This document shows positions 32,355-41,372 of a stretch of 50,102 nucleotides of DNA, piece after piece. Under the pieces are notes generated by a model. That model was not told where the DNA came from and did no database searches. It worked only from the letters and a program-made list of their open reading frames with translations. How positions within the stretch are numbered: the stretch's first letter is position 1; every line of letters begins with the position of its first letter. Where the stretch lies: NCBI RefSeq assembly GCF_017942085.1, contig NZ_JAGKSP010000025.1, positions 1 through 50,102 of the forward strand, read 5' to 3'. Both the position numbers and the translations under genes were made by a program. The stretch comes from Paenibacillus lignilyticus. Its GTDB lineage: Bacteria > Bacillota > Bacilli > Paenibacillales > Paenibacillaceae.

Positions 32355-34244
32355 TTACCCCCGTGCTGCAACAACCTTATTGTAGTGTTCTAAATAAACG
32401 AGAAGAATAGAGATGTCAGCCGGCGTTACACCGCCAATGCGTGATGCTTGCCCTATCGACAACGGACGAATGTTGGACAAGTTTGTTTTCGCTTCCTTGG
32501 AGAGATTGTTGACAGCCATATAATCAATATCGTCAGGAATGCGTTTCTTCTCCATCTTAGCAAGGCGCTCAACTTGTTGCTGCTGTTTCTCAATATATCC
32601 TGCGTACTTAATTTGAATTTCAACTTGCTCTTTCATATCATCTGTAAGCACTTCAGGGGATGGAGACAGTCGATCAATGATGTCGTAGGAAACTTCCGGA
32701 CGTCTTAACAAGGAAAGTCCGTCTGTTGTCTGTTGAATCGGAGTCGATTGTGCTTCCTCCAGCAATTGCAGCGTTAATTCGTCAGGACGAATCTTAACGG
32801 ATTTCAAACGCTCAATTTCTTGCTCCACCAACAGCTTCTTCTGTGTAAACTTCTGATAACGCGTTTCCGAAATCAAGCCAATCTCATACCCCGTTGGCGT
32901 CAAACGCATATCAGCATTGTCATGTCTCAACAACAACCGATATTCCGCACGCGAAGTTAAAAGGCGATACGGCTCTGTAGTTCCCTTCGTCACTAAATCA
33001 TCTATGAGCACGCCGATATAACCTTGCGAACGATCGATGATAACAGGCGGTTTCCCTTGTGCTTTACGCGCAGCGTTAATCCCAGCCATAACGCCTTGTC
33101 CTGCCGCTTCCTCATAACCGGATGTTCCGTTAATTTGTCCAGCTGTGAACAACCCCGGAACAACCTTCGTTTCAAGAGATGGCCACAGCTGTGTTGGAAC
33201 GACGGCGTCATACTCGATCGCATAACCCGTGCGCATCATCTCAACTTTTTCCAAACCTGGAATAGAACGGAGAATGCTTAGCTGCACATCCTCAGGCATA
33301 CTTGTGGAGAGTCCTTGCACATAGTACTCCGACGTGTTTTTTCCTTCCGGTTCCAAGAAGATCTGATGCTTCGGTTTATCGGCGAAGCGTACGATTTTAT
33401 CTTCAATAGATGGGCAATATCGTGGACCTGTTCCCTCAATGGCACCGGAGAACATAGGAGCACGATGAAGATTATCGTTAATAATCTTATGTGTTTCCTC
33501 CGAAGTATACGTCAGCCAGCAAGGCAGCTGCTCATTATCGGAGTACTCCGTTTCGTACGAGAAAAATTTCGGTTTCTCGTCACCGGGTTGAATCTCGGTT
33601 TTGGAGAAATCAATCGTATCCTTATGCACGCGAGGCGGCGTTCCCGTTTTGAAACGCACAAGCTGCAGACCAAGCGAGCGCAAGCTTTCGGACAGTTTAA
33701 CGGAAGGCTGCTGATTGTTCGGCCCGCTCTCGTACATCAGCTCACCCATAATCACTTTCCCGCGCAGATAAGTGCCCGTCGTCACGACAACGGTTTTTGA
33801 CCGATACTCTGCACCGGTCTTCGTAATAATACCTACACAAGCGCCATCCTCAATAATGAGTTCCTCCGCCATTCCTTGGCGAAGCGTCAGATGATCGGTT
33901 TCTTCTATCGTTTGTTTCATGAAGTGCTGATAAAGGAATTTATCCGCTTGCGCGCGCAGCGCGTGAACAGCCGGGCCTTTACCCGTATTAAGCATCCTCA
34001 TTTGAATAAACGTTTTATCGATGTTGCGTCCCATTTCTCCGCCAAGCGCATCAATTTCACGCACGACATGGCCCTTTGCCGGTCCGCCGATCGACGGATT
34101 GCATGGCATGAAAGCCACCATATCCAAGTTAATCGTAAGCAACAGCGTCTCGCAACCCATTCGCGCAGCAGCAAGTGCAGCTTCTACACCAGCATGACCG
34201 GCACCGACCACAATGACATCAAAATCCCCTGCATGATATCCCAT
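32355..34244 (-). CDS. mnmG: tRNA uridine-5-carboxymethylaminomethyl synthesis enzyme MnmG (GidA)
   Basis: 629 residues from ATG 34244 (AAGGAGG 9 nt upstream), starting MGYHAGDFDVIVVGAGHAG; the frame is open to 34265. The FAD dinucleotide-binding motif GAGHAG is followed by 'CNPSIGGPAKGHVVREIDALGG' and 'AGQINGTSGYEEAAGQG'. With MnmE it installs cmnm5 at U34 of tRNAs reading split codon boxes. It lies 32 nt downstream of mnmE. Confidence 0.97.
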   Translation of the reverse strand: MGYHAGDFDVIVVGAGHAGVEAALAAARMGCETLLLTINLDMVAFMPCNPSIGGPAKGHVVREIDALGGEMGRNIDKTFIQMRMLNTGKGPAVHALRAQADKFLYQHFMKQTIEETDHLTLRQGMAEELIIEDGACVGIITKTGAEYRSKTVVVTTGTYLRGKVIMGELMYESGPNNQQPSVKLSESLRSLGLQLVRFKTGTPPRVHKDTIDFSKTEIQPGDEKPKFFSYETEYSDNEQLPCWLTYTSEETHKIINDNLHRAPMFSGAIEGTGPRYCPSIEDKIVRFADKPKHQIFLEPEGKNTSEYYVQGLSTSMPEDVQLSILRSIPGLEKVEMMRTGYAIEYDAVVPTQLWPSLETKVVPGLFTAGQINGTSGYEEAAGQGVMAGINAARKAQGKPPVIIDRSQGYIGVLIDDLVTKGTTEPYRLLTSRAEYRLLLRHDNADMRLTPTGYEIGLISETRYQKFTQKKLLVEQEIERLKSVKIRPDELTLQLLEEAQSTPIQQTTDGLSLLRRPEVSYDIIDRLSPSPEVLTDDMKEQVEIQIKYAGYIEKQQQQVERLAKMEKKRIPDDIDYMAVNNLSKEAKTNLSNIRPLSIGQASRIGGVTPADISILLVYLEHYNKVVAARG

Positions 34245-34276
34245 TACTTTATCCCTCCTTGCCATTACAACTAAAA

Positions 34277-35659
34277 TTATTTACCTAAACAGAACTGCGA
34301 GAAAATTTGATCGATAAGCGAATCGGATACCGAATCACCTATTAATTCGCCTAACTGCTCCCAAGCGGTACGCACATCAATTTGCACAATATCAATCGGT
34401 ATCCCGATATCTGTCGCTTCCATGGCATCTACAAGCGACTGGCGGGCATGGCCGAGCAGCGTAATATGTCGAACATTGCTGACATAAGTCAAATCCGCGG
34501 ACTCCAGCTCACCGCCGAAGAACATACGTTTAATGACATCCTCCAGCGTTTCAAGCCCCTGTTCGTGAAGAACCGACAAACGAACAATTTGCTCGGGGGA
34601 GAATATCGCTTCAACCTCAGAGGTGTTCATCACGACAGGTAAATCCGTCTTATTCAGTAATACTACAACCGGCCGATTTCGAAACTGCTCCATCAGCAGC
34701 CGGTCATCCGGATGCAGCTCTTCATTCACGTTCAGCACGAACAAGATCAAATCCGCTTCCTCAAGCGCTGAGCGCGAGCGTTCCACTCCGATCCGTTCCA
34801 CCACATCCGCAGTTTCGCGAATACCGGCCGTATCAAGCAATCGCAGCGGAATGCCGCCAAGTGTCACGTACTCTTCAATAACATCACGCGTTGTGCCCGG
34901 AATGTCCGTGACAATCGCTTTGTTTTCCTGTACCAGCGCATTAAGCAGCGAAGATTTGCCGACATTGGGCCGGCCCACAATTGCCGTCATAATGCCTTCT
35001 CTTAATATCTTGCCTTCGCTTGCCGTTTTTAACAATCGATCGATTTCGGCGCATGCCTCACCGCAGCGTTCACGGATATAATCGCTCGTCATGGAAGCCA
35101 CGTCATGCTCCGGATAGTCGATATTCACTTCAATATGCGCAAGCAGCTCGATCAGATTGTGACGAAGCGCTTTAACCTTCTTCGACAGCATCCCTTCGGC
35201 CTGCTTCATCGCAACCGAGAATGCGCGGTCCGACTTCGAGCGGATCAGATCAATGACCGCCTCCGCCTGCGTCAAATCGATTCTCCCATTCAGGAACGCA
35301 CGCTTCGTAAATTCGCCGGGCTCTGCAATCCGAACGTCCCCGGAACGAAGCAGCAGCTCCAGGACGCGTTTAACCGCCACAACACCGCCGTGCGTGCTAA
35401 GTTCAACGACATCTTCTGACGTAAACGAACGCGGACCCCTCATAATCGTCAGCAAAATCTCTTCTACGACTTCGCCGCTGATGGGATCCACGATATGCCC
35501 ATAATGGACGGTATGCGAATCAGCCGTGACAATATTCGATTTGGATCGGAAACATTTTGCACTTTCGGCAATTGCCTCTGGTCCACTTACCCGTATAACG
35601 GCAATGCCGCCCTCTCCGACAGCAGTCGAAATGGCGGCAATCGTGTCTTGAATCATCAT
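34277..35659 (-). CDS. mnmE: tRNA modification GTPase MnmE (TrmE)
   Basis: 460 residues from ATG 35659 (GAGGG 8 nt upstream), starting MMIQDTIAAISTAVGEGGIAVIRVSG. The N-terminal folate-binding domain is followed by an inserted G domain (GRPNVGKSSLLNAL, DIPGTTRD, LLDTAGIRE, LLNKTDL) and a helical domain ending FCLGK, the catalytic FCxGK motif. It partners with MnmG. A U-tract hairpin lies only about 20 nt upstream, so it must be read by read-through from jag or by a promoter inside that gap. Confidence 0.97.
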   Translation of the reverse strand: MMIQDTIAAISTAVGEGGIAVIRVSGPEAIAESAKCFRSKSNIVTADSHTVHYGHIVDPISGEVVEEILLTIMRGPRSFTSEDVVELSTHGGVVAVKRVLELLLRSGDVRIAEPGEFTKRAFLNGRIDLTQAEAVIDLIRSKSDRAFSVAMKQAEGMLSKKVKALRHNLIELLAHIEVNIDYPEHDVASMTSDYIRERCGEACAEIDRLLKTASEGKILREGIMTAIVGRPNVGKSSLLNALVQENKAIVTDIPGTTRDVIEEYVTLGGIPLRLLDTAGIRETADVVERIGVERSRSALEEADLILFVLNVNEELHPDDRLLMEQFRNRPVVVLLNKTDLPVVMNTSEVEAIFSPEQIVRLSVLHEQGLETLEDVIKRMFFGGELESADLTYVSNVRHITLLGHARQSLVDAMEATDIGIPIDIVQIDVRTAWEQLGELIGDSVSDSLIDQIFSQFCLGK

Positions 35660-35678
35660 GTTATTTTCCCTCATATTT

Positions 35679-35714
35679 AAAAAAATGAGCAATGACCATT
35701 AAAGAGCCATTGCT
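35679..35714 (-). terminator. hairpin between jag and mnmE
   Basis: AGCAATG (35688-35694) and CATTGCT (35708-35714) form a 7-bp stem, followed on the minus strand by a U-run (plus AAAAAAA 35679-35685). It probably ends most of the rnpA-yidC-jag transcripts. Confidence 0.7.
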
Positions 35715-35733
35715 GAAAAAGAGCTGTATGCTT

Positions 35734-36402
35734 CTACTTGAGCGTAATCACGACACGGCGATTTGGTTCATCGCCTTTGCTAAATGTTTTAACCTTGGCG
35801 TGGTTCTGTAATTGCGAATGAATGATCTTCCGCTCGTGCGGGGACATCGGCTCCAGTACAACTTCTTTGCGTGTACGGATAACATGTCCCGCCAGCCGAT
35901 CGGATAAATCCTCAAGCGTCTTCCGGCGACGCTCGCGAAAATCTTCCGCATCAAGCACAATGCGAAGATGGCTGTTGGAATAACGGTTGGCCACAATGTT
36001 GACCAGGTATTGCAAAGCGTCAAGCGTTTGGCCTCTACGCCCGATCAGCATGCCAAGATCGCCGCTTCCCGATAACGCGAGGGTTAAACCGTCTTTTGAA
36101 TCGTTACGAGCAATCGTAATGTCAAGCCCCATCGTTCTTGCCACTTCGGTGATGAATCGTTCCGTTTCAAGGAGCGGATCTTTGGCTGCCGCCGCACTAA
36201 CCGATGGCGTCTTCACTTGCTCGACCACTGGTACAAGCACGAGCTCCACTTTCGCAGCTCGCGCACCGATCAAGCCGAATAAACCTTTGGACGGTTTCTC
36301 GAGAACAGTTACATTAACGCGATCCGCTGACACTTGCAATTCCGTTAAACCATTTTGTACAGCATCTTCGATCGTTTTGCCCGATGCTACGATTTTCTTC
36401 AT
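35734..36402 (-). CDS. jag: RNA-binding protein Jag (KhpB/EloR), SpoIIIJ-associated
   Basis: 222 residues: Jag_N (about 1-50, KKIVASGKTIEDAVQNGLTELQVSADRVNV), a type-II KH domain (about 80-150, GSGDLGMLIGRRGQTLDALQYLVNIVAN) and an R3H domain (about 155-220, PMSPHERKIIHSQLQNHAKVKTFSKGDEPNRRVVI). It binds RNA with KhpA and influences cell elongation. Its start overlaps the yidC stop by 4 nt. Confidence 0.95.
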   Translation of the reverse strand: MKKIVASGKTIEDAVQNGLTELQVSADRVNVTVLEKPSKGLFGLIGARAAKVELVLVPVVEQVKTPSVSAAAAKDPLLETERFITEVARTMGLDITIARNDSKDGLTLALSGSGDLGMLIGRRGQTLDALQYLVNIVANRYSNSHLRIVLDAEDFRERRRKTLEDLSDRLAGHVIRTRKEVVLEPMSPHERKIIHSQLQNHAKVKTFSKGDEPNRRVVITLK

Positions 36403-37175
36403 TTCGCAGGTACACTCTCCTTGCCCTTAGGTGAGTTGCGTACATATAGGAAATAGTTTTGCACAATGGTGTAGATATTGCTGAATACCCAGTAAAGCGG
36501 CAATGCAGCCGGGAAAGACAACGCCATAACGAAGATCAATACCGGGAAAATCATCATAATCCCTTGCATCGCCGGCATTGTTTTCTGTTGCGACGACATC
36601 ATCTTGGATTGAATGAACGTAGTGATGGCAGCCAAGATTGGCAGCACATAAGTATGGTCCTTCTCTCCAAGCTCCAGCCACAGGAATGTATGCTCACGAA
36701 TGTTTTCATTCATATAAATCGCATTGTAAAGCGCAATGAAAATCGGCATTTGCACGAGCAGAGGCAGACAGCCGGCAAGCGGGTTAACTTTATGCTGTTG
36801 GAACAGCTTCATTGTTTCTTCCTGCTGCTTTTGAGGGTTGTCCTTGTGCTTCTCTTTCAATTTCGCAAGCTCCGGCTGCAATGCCTGCATGGCCTTCGAG
36901 CTGCGGTATTGTTTAATCGTAAGCGGTAGAATCAACGTTCTGACGATGATAACCATTAGCAAGATCGCAATGCCATACTCGCCGCCAAACCATTTGGCAA
37001 AAGTTTCGAGTACTAATGAGAAATAATACACTACGTTTCTCTGCCAGAAGTTACCGTGTTCCAGGTCAGTCATTGATACCGTGTGAGTAGCCGATGAACA
37101 GCCGCTCAGGAAAAGCATGACCGCAATTAATGCAATTGCCGTCAGCCATGTTCGTTTCGAAATACGGGACAACAT
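36399..37175 (-). CDS. yidC: membrane protein insertase YidC (SpoIIIJ type)
   Basis: 258 residues. A lipoprotein signal peptide ends at LFLSGC (Cys about 26), then about five membrane helices. The conserved groove arginine is in 'LPLTIKQYRSSKAMQAL', followed by 'LAGCLPLLVQMPIFIALYNAIY'. It inserts membrane proteins with or without Sec. The SpoIIIJ paralogue is required for forespore activation in Bacillus. It overlaps jag by 4 nt. Confidence 0.95.
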   Translation of the reverse strand: MLSRISKRTWLTAIALIAVMLFLSGCSSATHTVSMTDLEHGNFWQRNVVYYFSLVLETFAKWFGGEYGIAILLMVIIVRTLILPLTIKQYRSSKAMQALQPELAKLKEKHKDNPQKQQEETMKLFQQHKVNPLAGCLPLLVQMPIFIALYNAIYMNENIREHTFLWLELGEKDHTYVLPILAAITTFIQSKMMSSQQKTMPAMQGIMMIFPVLIFVMALSFPAALPLYWVFSNIYTIVQNYFLYVRNSPKGKESVPAK

Positions 37176-37250
37176 GTAAATCTCCTCTCTGCATACCGAT
37201 AGCGTAAGGTCCGAAAAACAAGGACCAGTTGCATTTTCATATTCACGTAA

Positions 37251-37258
37251 ACTATATC
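37251..37258 (-). promoter_or_regulatory. extended -10 promoter before yidC
   Basis: Minus strand TG-A-TATAGT (-10 TATAGT at 37251-37256 with an upstream TG) lies about 80 nt before yidC. No good -35 is seen. The following leader contains a hairpin GGTCC / GGACC (37207-37225). Confidence 0.45.
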
Positions 37259-37314
37259 ACATTTTATGGCACAAAGAAACAAGCCTCCTGCTCACATAAA
37301 AGCGATTACACACC

Positions 37315-37662
37315 TTACCGTGGAGTCTTTAGAAGACCTGCTCGTTTCAATACGTGAAGCATGCTTTTTTCAAGTTCCTTCAGCTCCAGACCAACCGCCG
37401 GCTTCCTCACAATAACGATCAGATCCAGCTGCCCGGTTATACGGTCCTTCTGCCCTCGGACAATTTCCTTCACAAGACGCCGCATTCGATTGCGAACGAC
37501 GGCATTCCCGATCTTCTTGCTCGCCGATACACCAAGCCGTAATGGATCCGCCTGCAGCTGGCGCGACCAATAAACGACAAATTGGCTGTTTGCGAATGAT
37601 TTGCCGTTCCGATAAATCCGGCTGAAATCTTCGCGGTTACGCAATCGCAATTTTCTTTGCAC
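37315..37662 (-). CDS. rnpA: ribonuclease P protein component
   Basis: 115 residues starting MQRKLRLRNREDFSRIYRNGKSFANSQFVVYW (GTG start at 37662), with the RNase P signature 'KKIGNAVVRNRMRRLVKEIVR'. It binds the 5' leader of pre-tRNA and assists P RNA. A long minus-strand frame running over it (37470-37721) is in a different frame and is not a gene. The upstream gap to rpmH contains a terminator. Confidence 0.95.
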   Translation of the reverse strand: MQRKLRLRNREDFSRIYRNGKSFANSQFVVYWSRQLQADPLRLGVSASKKIGNAVVRNRMRRLVKEIVRGQKDRITGQLDLIVIVRKPAVGLELKELEKSMLHVLKRAGLLKTPR

Positions 37663-37811
37663 GGGTACACCTTCACCGGACCTTTATTTATATATCTGTA
37701 GGAAAAAGGGCTCTCGCCCACATAACTCTCCTAAGATCATCATGTGACCAATCGTCTCTCCCTCATTATAAGGAAGCCCACATTACGTTCTTCTTCCTCT
37801 ATTCTTGCCGT

Positions 37812-37844
37812 AAAAAAGAAAAAAAGACCACGTAATGTGGTCTT
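37812..37844 (-). terminator. terminator downstream of rpmH
   Basis: AAGACCAC GTAAT GTGGTCTT stem (37824-37844), followed by a U-run on the minus strand (plus A-run 37811-37825). It lies 6 nt past the rpmH stop codon and upstream of rnpA. Confidence 0.85.
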
Positions 37845-37849
37845 AAGGT

Positions 37850-37984
37850 TTACGCGCTCAATACTTTTCTTCCACGTTGACGGCGGGCGCTTAGCACTTT
37901 ACGTCCGTTTGCGGAAGCCATGCGTTTACGGAAACCATGAACTTTCTTGCGTTTGCTAACGTTCGGTCTGAATGTCGGTCTCAT
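37850..37984 (-). CDS. rpmH: 50S ribosomal protein L34
   Basis: 44 residues: MRPTFRPNVSKRKKVHGFRK..., ending RGRKVLSA. It is very basic and matches L34 nearly residue for residue. AGGAGGTG precedes the ATG at 37984. It is the first gene left of oriC, transcribed away from it. Confidence 0.97.
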   Translation of the reverse strand: MRPTFRPNVSKRKKVHGFRKRMASANGRKVLSARRQRGRKVLSA

Positions 37985-38137
37985 TATCAATGCACCTCCT
38001 ATACCTTACTCAAATCTCCATTACTATTTCTATCGTCTGGCGCGATTAGCGATCATCAGTTTTTTCTAAGCGTGAACAGCTGCGCAGCCGAGATAGCCAA
38101 ACCACGAGCGTCCATCGGTGAAAAAACGCCTTTTTCA

Positions 38138-38166
38138 ATTAAACCATGCAGGGGCCCAAAAGTCAA
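38138..38166 (-). promoter_or_regulatory. SigA promoter of rpmH
   Basis: Minus strand TTGACT (38161-38166), a 17-nt spacer and TTTAAT (38138-38143), giving a leader of about 150 nt. The first DnaA box (38204) lies upstream of it. Confidence 0.7.
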
Positions 38167-38377
38167 CCAGAAACAGCTGTGGGAAGAGTCTCCAACGCCA
38201 GGCTGTGGATAAAAGTATAAACAGGGCCATTAGATTGATAATTTAATAACATGTGGATGAATTTATCGGAGATTCCCGTATTATGTCGAATTGGTAACAA
38301 GATATAAACAATATCTAGTGTTGTCGATAACTATTATACACAACCTATAGAATTTGTGGATAAAATCGGCGGAATCG

Positions 38378-38406
38378 TTGAATATCAAGGGTTATTTTGC
38401 TATGAT
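38378..38406 (+). promoter_or_regulatory. SigA promoter of dnaA
   Basis: TTGAAT (38378-38383), a 17-nt spacer and TATGAT (38401-38406). DnaA boxes lie just before (38355-38363) and just after (38421-38429) it, so DnaA should repress its own transcription. Confidence 0.65.
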
Positions 38407-38615
38407 GAATATGTTTTCCGTGTGGATGACTCCAACTCCCCCTCAACATTATCAACACCCTGTGGATAACAATGTGAACAACATTCATCCCCTTTTGATA
38501 ATTTTTATGCACCCATCCTTAATAATGTGGATGAAATTGATCAGAATGCCCGATGTTTCGACATCAATAGCACGACCGCGCCGTTTTCGGTGAATTGGAT
38601 AAGGAGTGACAATCT

Positions 38616-39968
38616 GTGGATAGCCATACGCACGAAATGTGGCAACAGGTGCTGTCGATCATTCAAACGAAGCTCAGCAAGCCAAGTTTCGACACTTGGT
38701 TCAAAGCGACTAAGGCTTCGTTTAGTGGTGATTCTACTGTCATTGTGACAGCGCCGACGACTTTTGCGGCCGAATGGCTCGAGAGCCGGTATACAAAGCT
38801 TGTGCGGACCACACTGCAGGAATTTATGGGGCGCCAATATGACATTAAATTTGTCATTGAAGAGAATAAGCCGCCTGAGCCCGCAGAAATCCAACCAATC
38901 ATAATGCCAACCGTGCATGTCGGGCCGGAAGAGCCCTACACGCATATGCTTAACCCCAAATATATGTTCGACACATTCGTCATCGGCGCCAATAATCGCT
39001 TTGCCCATGCCGCTTCTTTAGCTGTGGCCGAAGCACCGGCGAAGGCTTACAATCCTCTGTTCCTATACGGCGGCGTCGGACTGGGCAAGACGCATTTAAT
39101 GCATGCGATCGGGCATTATATTTTGGAACATAACCCGAATACAAGGGTTCTATATTTATCCTCCGAGAAATTTACGAATGAGTTCATCAATGCCATTCGG
39201 GACAACAAAGGCGAGAGCTTCCGCAACAAATACCGAAACATTGACGTGCTGCTCATTGATGATATACAGTTCCTGGCCGGCAAAGAACAAACGCAAGAAG
39301 AGTTCTTCCATACCTTTAATGCGCTGCATGAGGAACGTAAGCAAATCGTCATTTCGAGTGACCGGCCGCCCAAAGAAATTCCAACCCTGGAGGAACGGCT
39401 TCGTTCCCGGTTTGAATGGGGCTTAATAACGGATATTCAGCCGCCGGACCTCGAGACGCGAATCGCGATTCTGCGGAAGAAAGCGAAAGCGGAGAACCTG
39501 GACATCCCGAACGAAGCTATGGTCTACATCGCCAGCCAGATCGATACGAATATTCGCGAGCTGGAAGGCGCATTAATCCGCGTCGTAGCCTATTCATCGC
39601 TCATTAATGAAGACATCTCGTCCCATTTGGCGGCCGAAGCGCTTAAAGATATTATTCCATCAAGCCGGCCAAAAATGATTACGATGCAGGATATCCAGCA
39701 AAAAGTTGGGGAGCTGTACGGACTCAAGCTGGAGGAGTTTAAAGCGCGCAAGCGTACGAAGGCAGTTGCGTTCCCAAGGCAAATTGCGATGTATCTGTCC
39801 CGAGAATTAACGGACTACTCGCTGCCTAAGATCGGGGAAGCGTTCGGCGGACGTGACCATACAACCGTCATCCACGCGCACGAGAAAATTACGCAGCAGC
39901 TGAAAGTGGATTCGGAGCTCTACAAAATCGTTCAAACGTTAACGGATAAAATTAAAAATCACACGTAA
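38616..39968 (+). CDS. dnaA: chromosomal replication initiator protein DnaA
   Basis: 450 residues from GTG 38616 (AAGGAG 9 nt upstream). Domain I (about 1-80), a short domain II linker (81-108), the AAA+ domain III with Walker A GGVGLGKT (152-159) and Walker B VLLIDDI (211-217), and domain IV with the DnaA-box recognition helix 'GGRDHTTVIHAHEKI'. It binds boxes on both sides of its gene and opens oriC. It is the first gene right of oriC, and dnaN follows after the second box cluster. Confidence 0.98.
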   Translation: MDSHTHEMWQQVLSIIQTKLSKPSFDTWFKATKASFSGDSTVIVTAPTTFAAEWLESRYTKLVRTTLQEFMGRQYDIKFVIEENKPPEPAEIQPIIMPTVHVGPEEPYTHMLNPKYMFDTFVIGANNRFAHAASLAVAEAPAKAYNPLFLYGGVGLGKTHLMHAIGHYILEHNPNTRVLYLSSEKFTNEFINAIRDNKGESFRNKYRNIDVLLIDDIQFLAGKEQTQEEFFHTFNALHEERKQIVISSDRPPKEIPTLEERLRSRFEWGLITDIQPPDLETRIAILRKKAKAENLDIPNEAMVYIASQIDTNIRELEGALIRVVAYSSLINEDISSHLAAEALKDIIPSSRPKMITMQDIQQKVGELYGLKLEEFKARKRTKAVAFPRQIAMYLSRELTDYSLPKIGEAFGGRDHTTVIHAHEKITQQLKVDSELYKIVQTLTDKIKNHT

Positions 39969-40212
39969 ATACGAAGACTGTGGATATAGCCCAAAAAGTT
40001 ATACACTTCTTCAACATTTCATCAGCAAGCCTATGCACACGCTATACACATGTGGATAGGCTTGCTTTATCCGTGTTTGAACCACTTATCCACATATCCA
40101 GCGCCCCTACTACGACTTCTACTAATATTTATTAATAAACATCATCAAATATAGGTGACAACGCAGCCTCCTCATTCGCCGCCTTGATCCCTGCAATTTA
40201 GGAGTGACATTC
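39969..40212. other. oriC: oriC, downstream subregion between dnaA and dnaN
   Basis: Boxes: TGTGGATAT (39979-39987), TGTGGATAG (40051-40059) and exact TTATCCACA (40086-40094), with weaker TTATACACT (39999) and CTATACACA (40042). A hairpin with perfect 10-bp arms (40025-40034 and 40056-40065, GCAAGCCTAT / ATAGGCTTGC) embeds two of the boxes and may also terminate dnaA. The unwinding element follows. Confidence 0.9.
40086..40145 (+). other. DNA unwinding element with DnaA-trios
   Basis: An exact DnaA box (40086-40094) is followed by a GC-rich spacer and CTACTACGACTTCTACTA (40107-40124), then an AT-rich tract ATATTTATTAATAAA. The CTACTA...CTTCTACTA pattern is the complement of the DnaA-trio motif known in B. 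subtilis, where DnaA filaments on single-stranded DNA. Confidence 0.8.
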
Positions 40213-41355
40213 ATGAAATTAACCATTCGAAAAGATCAATTGAACGACGCGATCCAACAAGTTTCCAAAGCAACTTCCAGCAGACCGGCTATTCCCATTC
40301 TCGGCGGTATCAAAATCGACGTTACTCACCAAGGTGTAACACTTACCGCCAGCGATACCGATATTTCGATTCAAAGCTTTATTCCCGTTGAGAACGGTGA
40401 ATTTGTCATTGCTAAAGTACAGAAACCGGGCAGCGTTGTTTTGCCGGCTAAGTTTTTTGTTGAAATCGTAAAGAAGCTGCCGTCCGACGATCTCGAAATC
40501 GAAGTGAAAGAACATCACCAAACGATGATTCGATCCGGTTCGACGGATATCCAAATGGTTGGCCTTGATCCCGAAGAATTCCCGATTCTTCCGACAATCG
40601 AACAAAGCGAGAATATCTCCGTTCCGGGTGACCTGCTGAAATCGATGATCCGCCAGACGGTTTTCGCTGCTTCTACCAGCGAACAAACGCCGATTTTGAC
40701 CGGAGCGCTCTGGAATTTACAAGAAGGCCAGCTGAAATTCGTGGCAACGGACCGCCATCGTCTGGCTAGCCGCACAGCTGTTGTTGAAACGCCGGAGAAC
40801 TACCGTTTTTCCAATATTGTTATTTCAGGAAAGACATTAAACGAGTTATCCAAGCTCGTTCCGGACGATCATACACATGTGGATATCGTTGTGGCGGATA
40901 ACCAAGTGCTGTTCAAAGTGGGTAACGTATTGTTCTACTCGCGTATTTTGGACGGGACTTACCCGGACACTTCTAAAATTATTCCGCAGCAGTTCAAAAC
41001 AGAACTCGTTCTTCACACAAAAAAATTGACGGATGCGATCGATCGCGCGTATTTGATGTCGCGTGAAGAGAAAACCAACATTGTTCGCCTCATTTCGGAC
41101 GAGGACGGCACAATTGAAATTTCCTCGAGCTCCACGGAACTCGGTCGCGTTACGGAGAAACTCGATGCCAAAGAAATGAACGGTGAGCAGCTTCGCATCG
41201 CCTTTAACTCCAAATATATGCTTGATGCCCTGAAAGTTATCGATAGCGAGTATTTGTTTATCGGATTTAACGGCGCGATGAGCCCGATCATCATTAAGCC
41301 GACTGACCATCCGCACAGCCTGCACCTCATCTTGCCATACCGGACGACAGGCTAA
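40213..41355 (+). CDS. dnaN: DNA polymerase III subunit beta (sliding clamp)
   Basis: 380 residues from ATG 40213 (GGAG upstream; a GTG at 40204 overlaps it), starting MKLTIRKDQLNDAIQQVSKATSSRPAIPILGGIKI. Three tandem clamp domains follow, ending MSPIIIKPTDHPHSLHLILPYRTTG. The dimer encircles DNA and tethers polymerase, and it recruits regulators of DnaA. It begins the dnaN-yaaA-recF-remB-gyrB unit. Confidence 0.98.
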   Translation: MKLTIRKDQLNDAIQQVSKATSSRPAIPILGGIKIDVTHQGVTLTASDTDISIQSFIPVENGEFVIAKVQKPGSVVLPAKFFVEIVKKLPSDDLEIEVKEHHQTMIRSGSTDIQMVGLDPEEFPILPTIEQSENISVPGDLLKSMIRQTVFAASTSEQTPILTGALWNLQEGQLKFVATDRHRLASRTAVVETPENYRFSNIVISGKTLNELSKLVPDDHTHVDIVVADNQVLFKVGNVLFYSRILDGTYPDTSKIIPQQFKTELVLHTKKLTDAIDRAYLMSREEKTNIVRLISDEDGTIEISSSSTELGRVTEKLDAKEMNGEQLRIAFNSKYMLDALKVIDSEYLFIGFNGAMSPIIIKPTDHPHSLHLILPYRTTG

Positions 41356-41372
41356 AAAAGGAGAATGAAACG

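Larger units (their letters stand above)
37985..38615. other. oriC: oriC, upstream subregion (DnaA-box cluster left of dnaA)
   Basis: The rpmH-dnaA gap holds DnaA boxes. Exact TGTGGATAA is at 38204-38212, 38355-38363 and 38461-38469; one-mismatch TGTGGATGA is at 38252-38260, 38421-38429 and 38526-38534; TTATACACA is at 38334-38342. All but the last face the same way. A further box, TGTGGATAG, spans the dnaA start codon (38615-38623). With the second cluster downstream of dnaA this is a bipartite Firmicute-type origin. Confidence 0.93.

Noticed and set aside
37470..37721. 83-codon ORF overlapping rnpA
   Set aside because: It is a shifted frame of rnpA; the rnpA frame carries the RNR signature.
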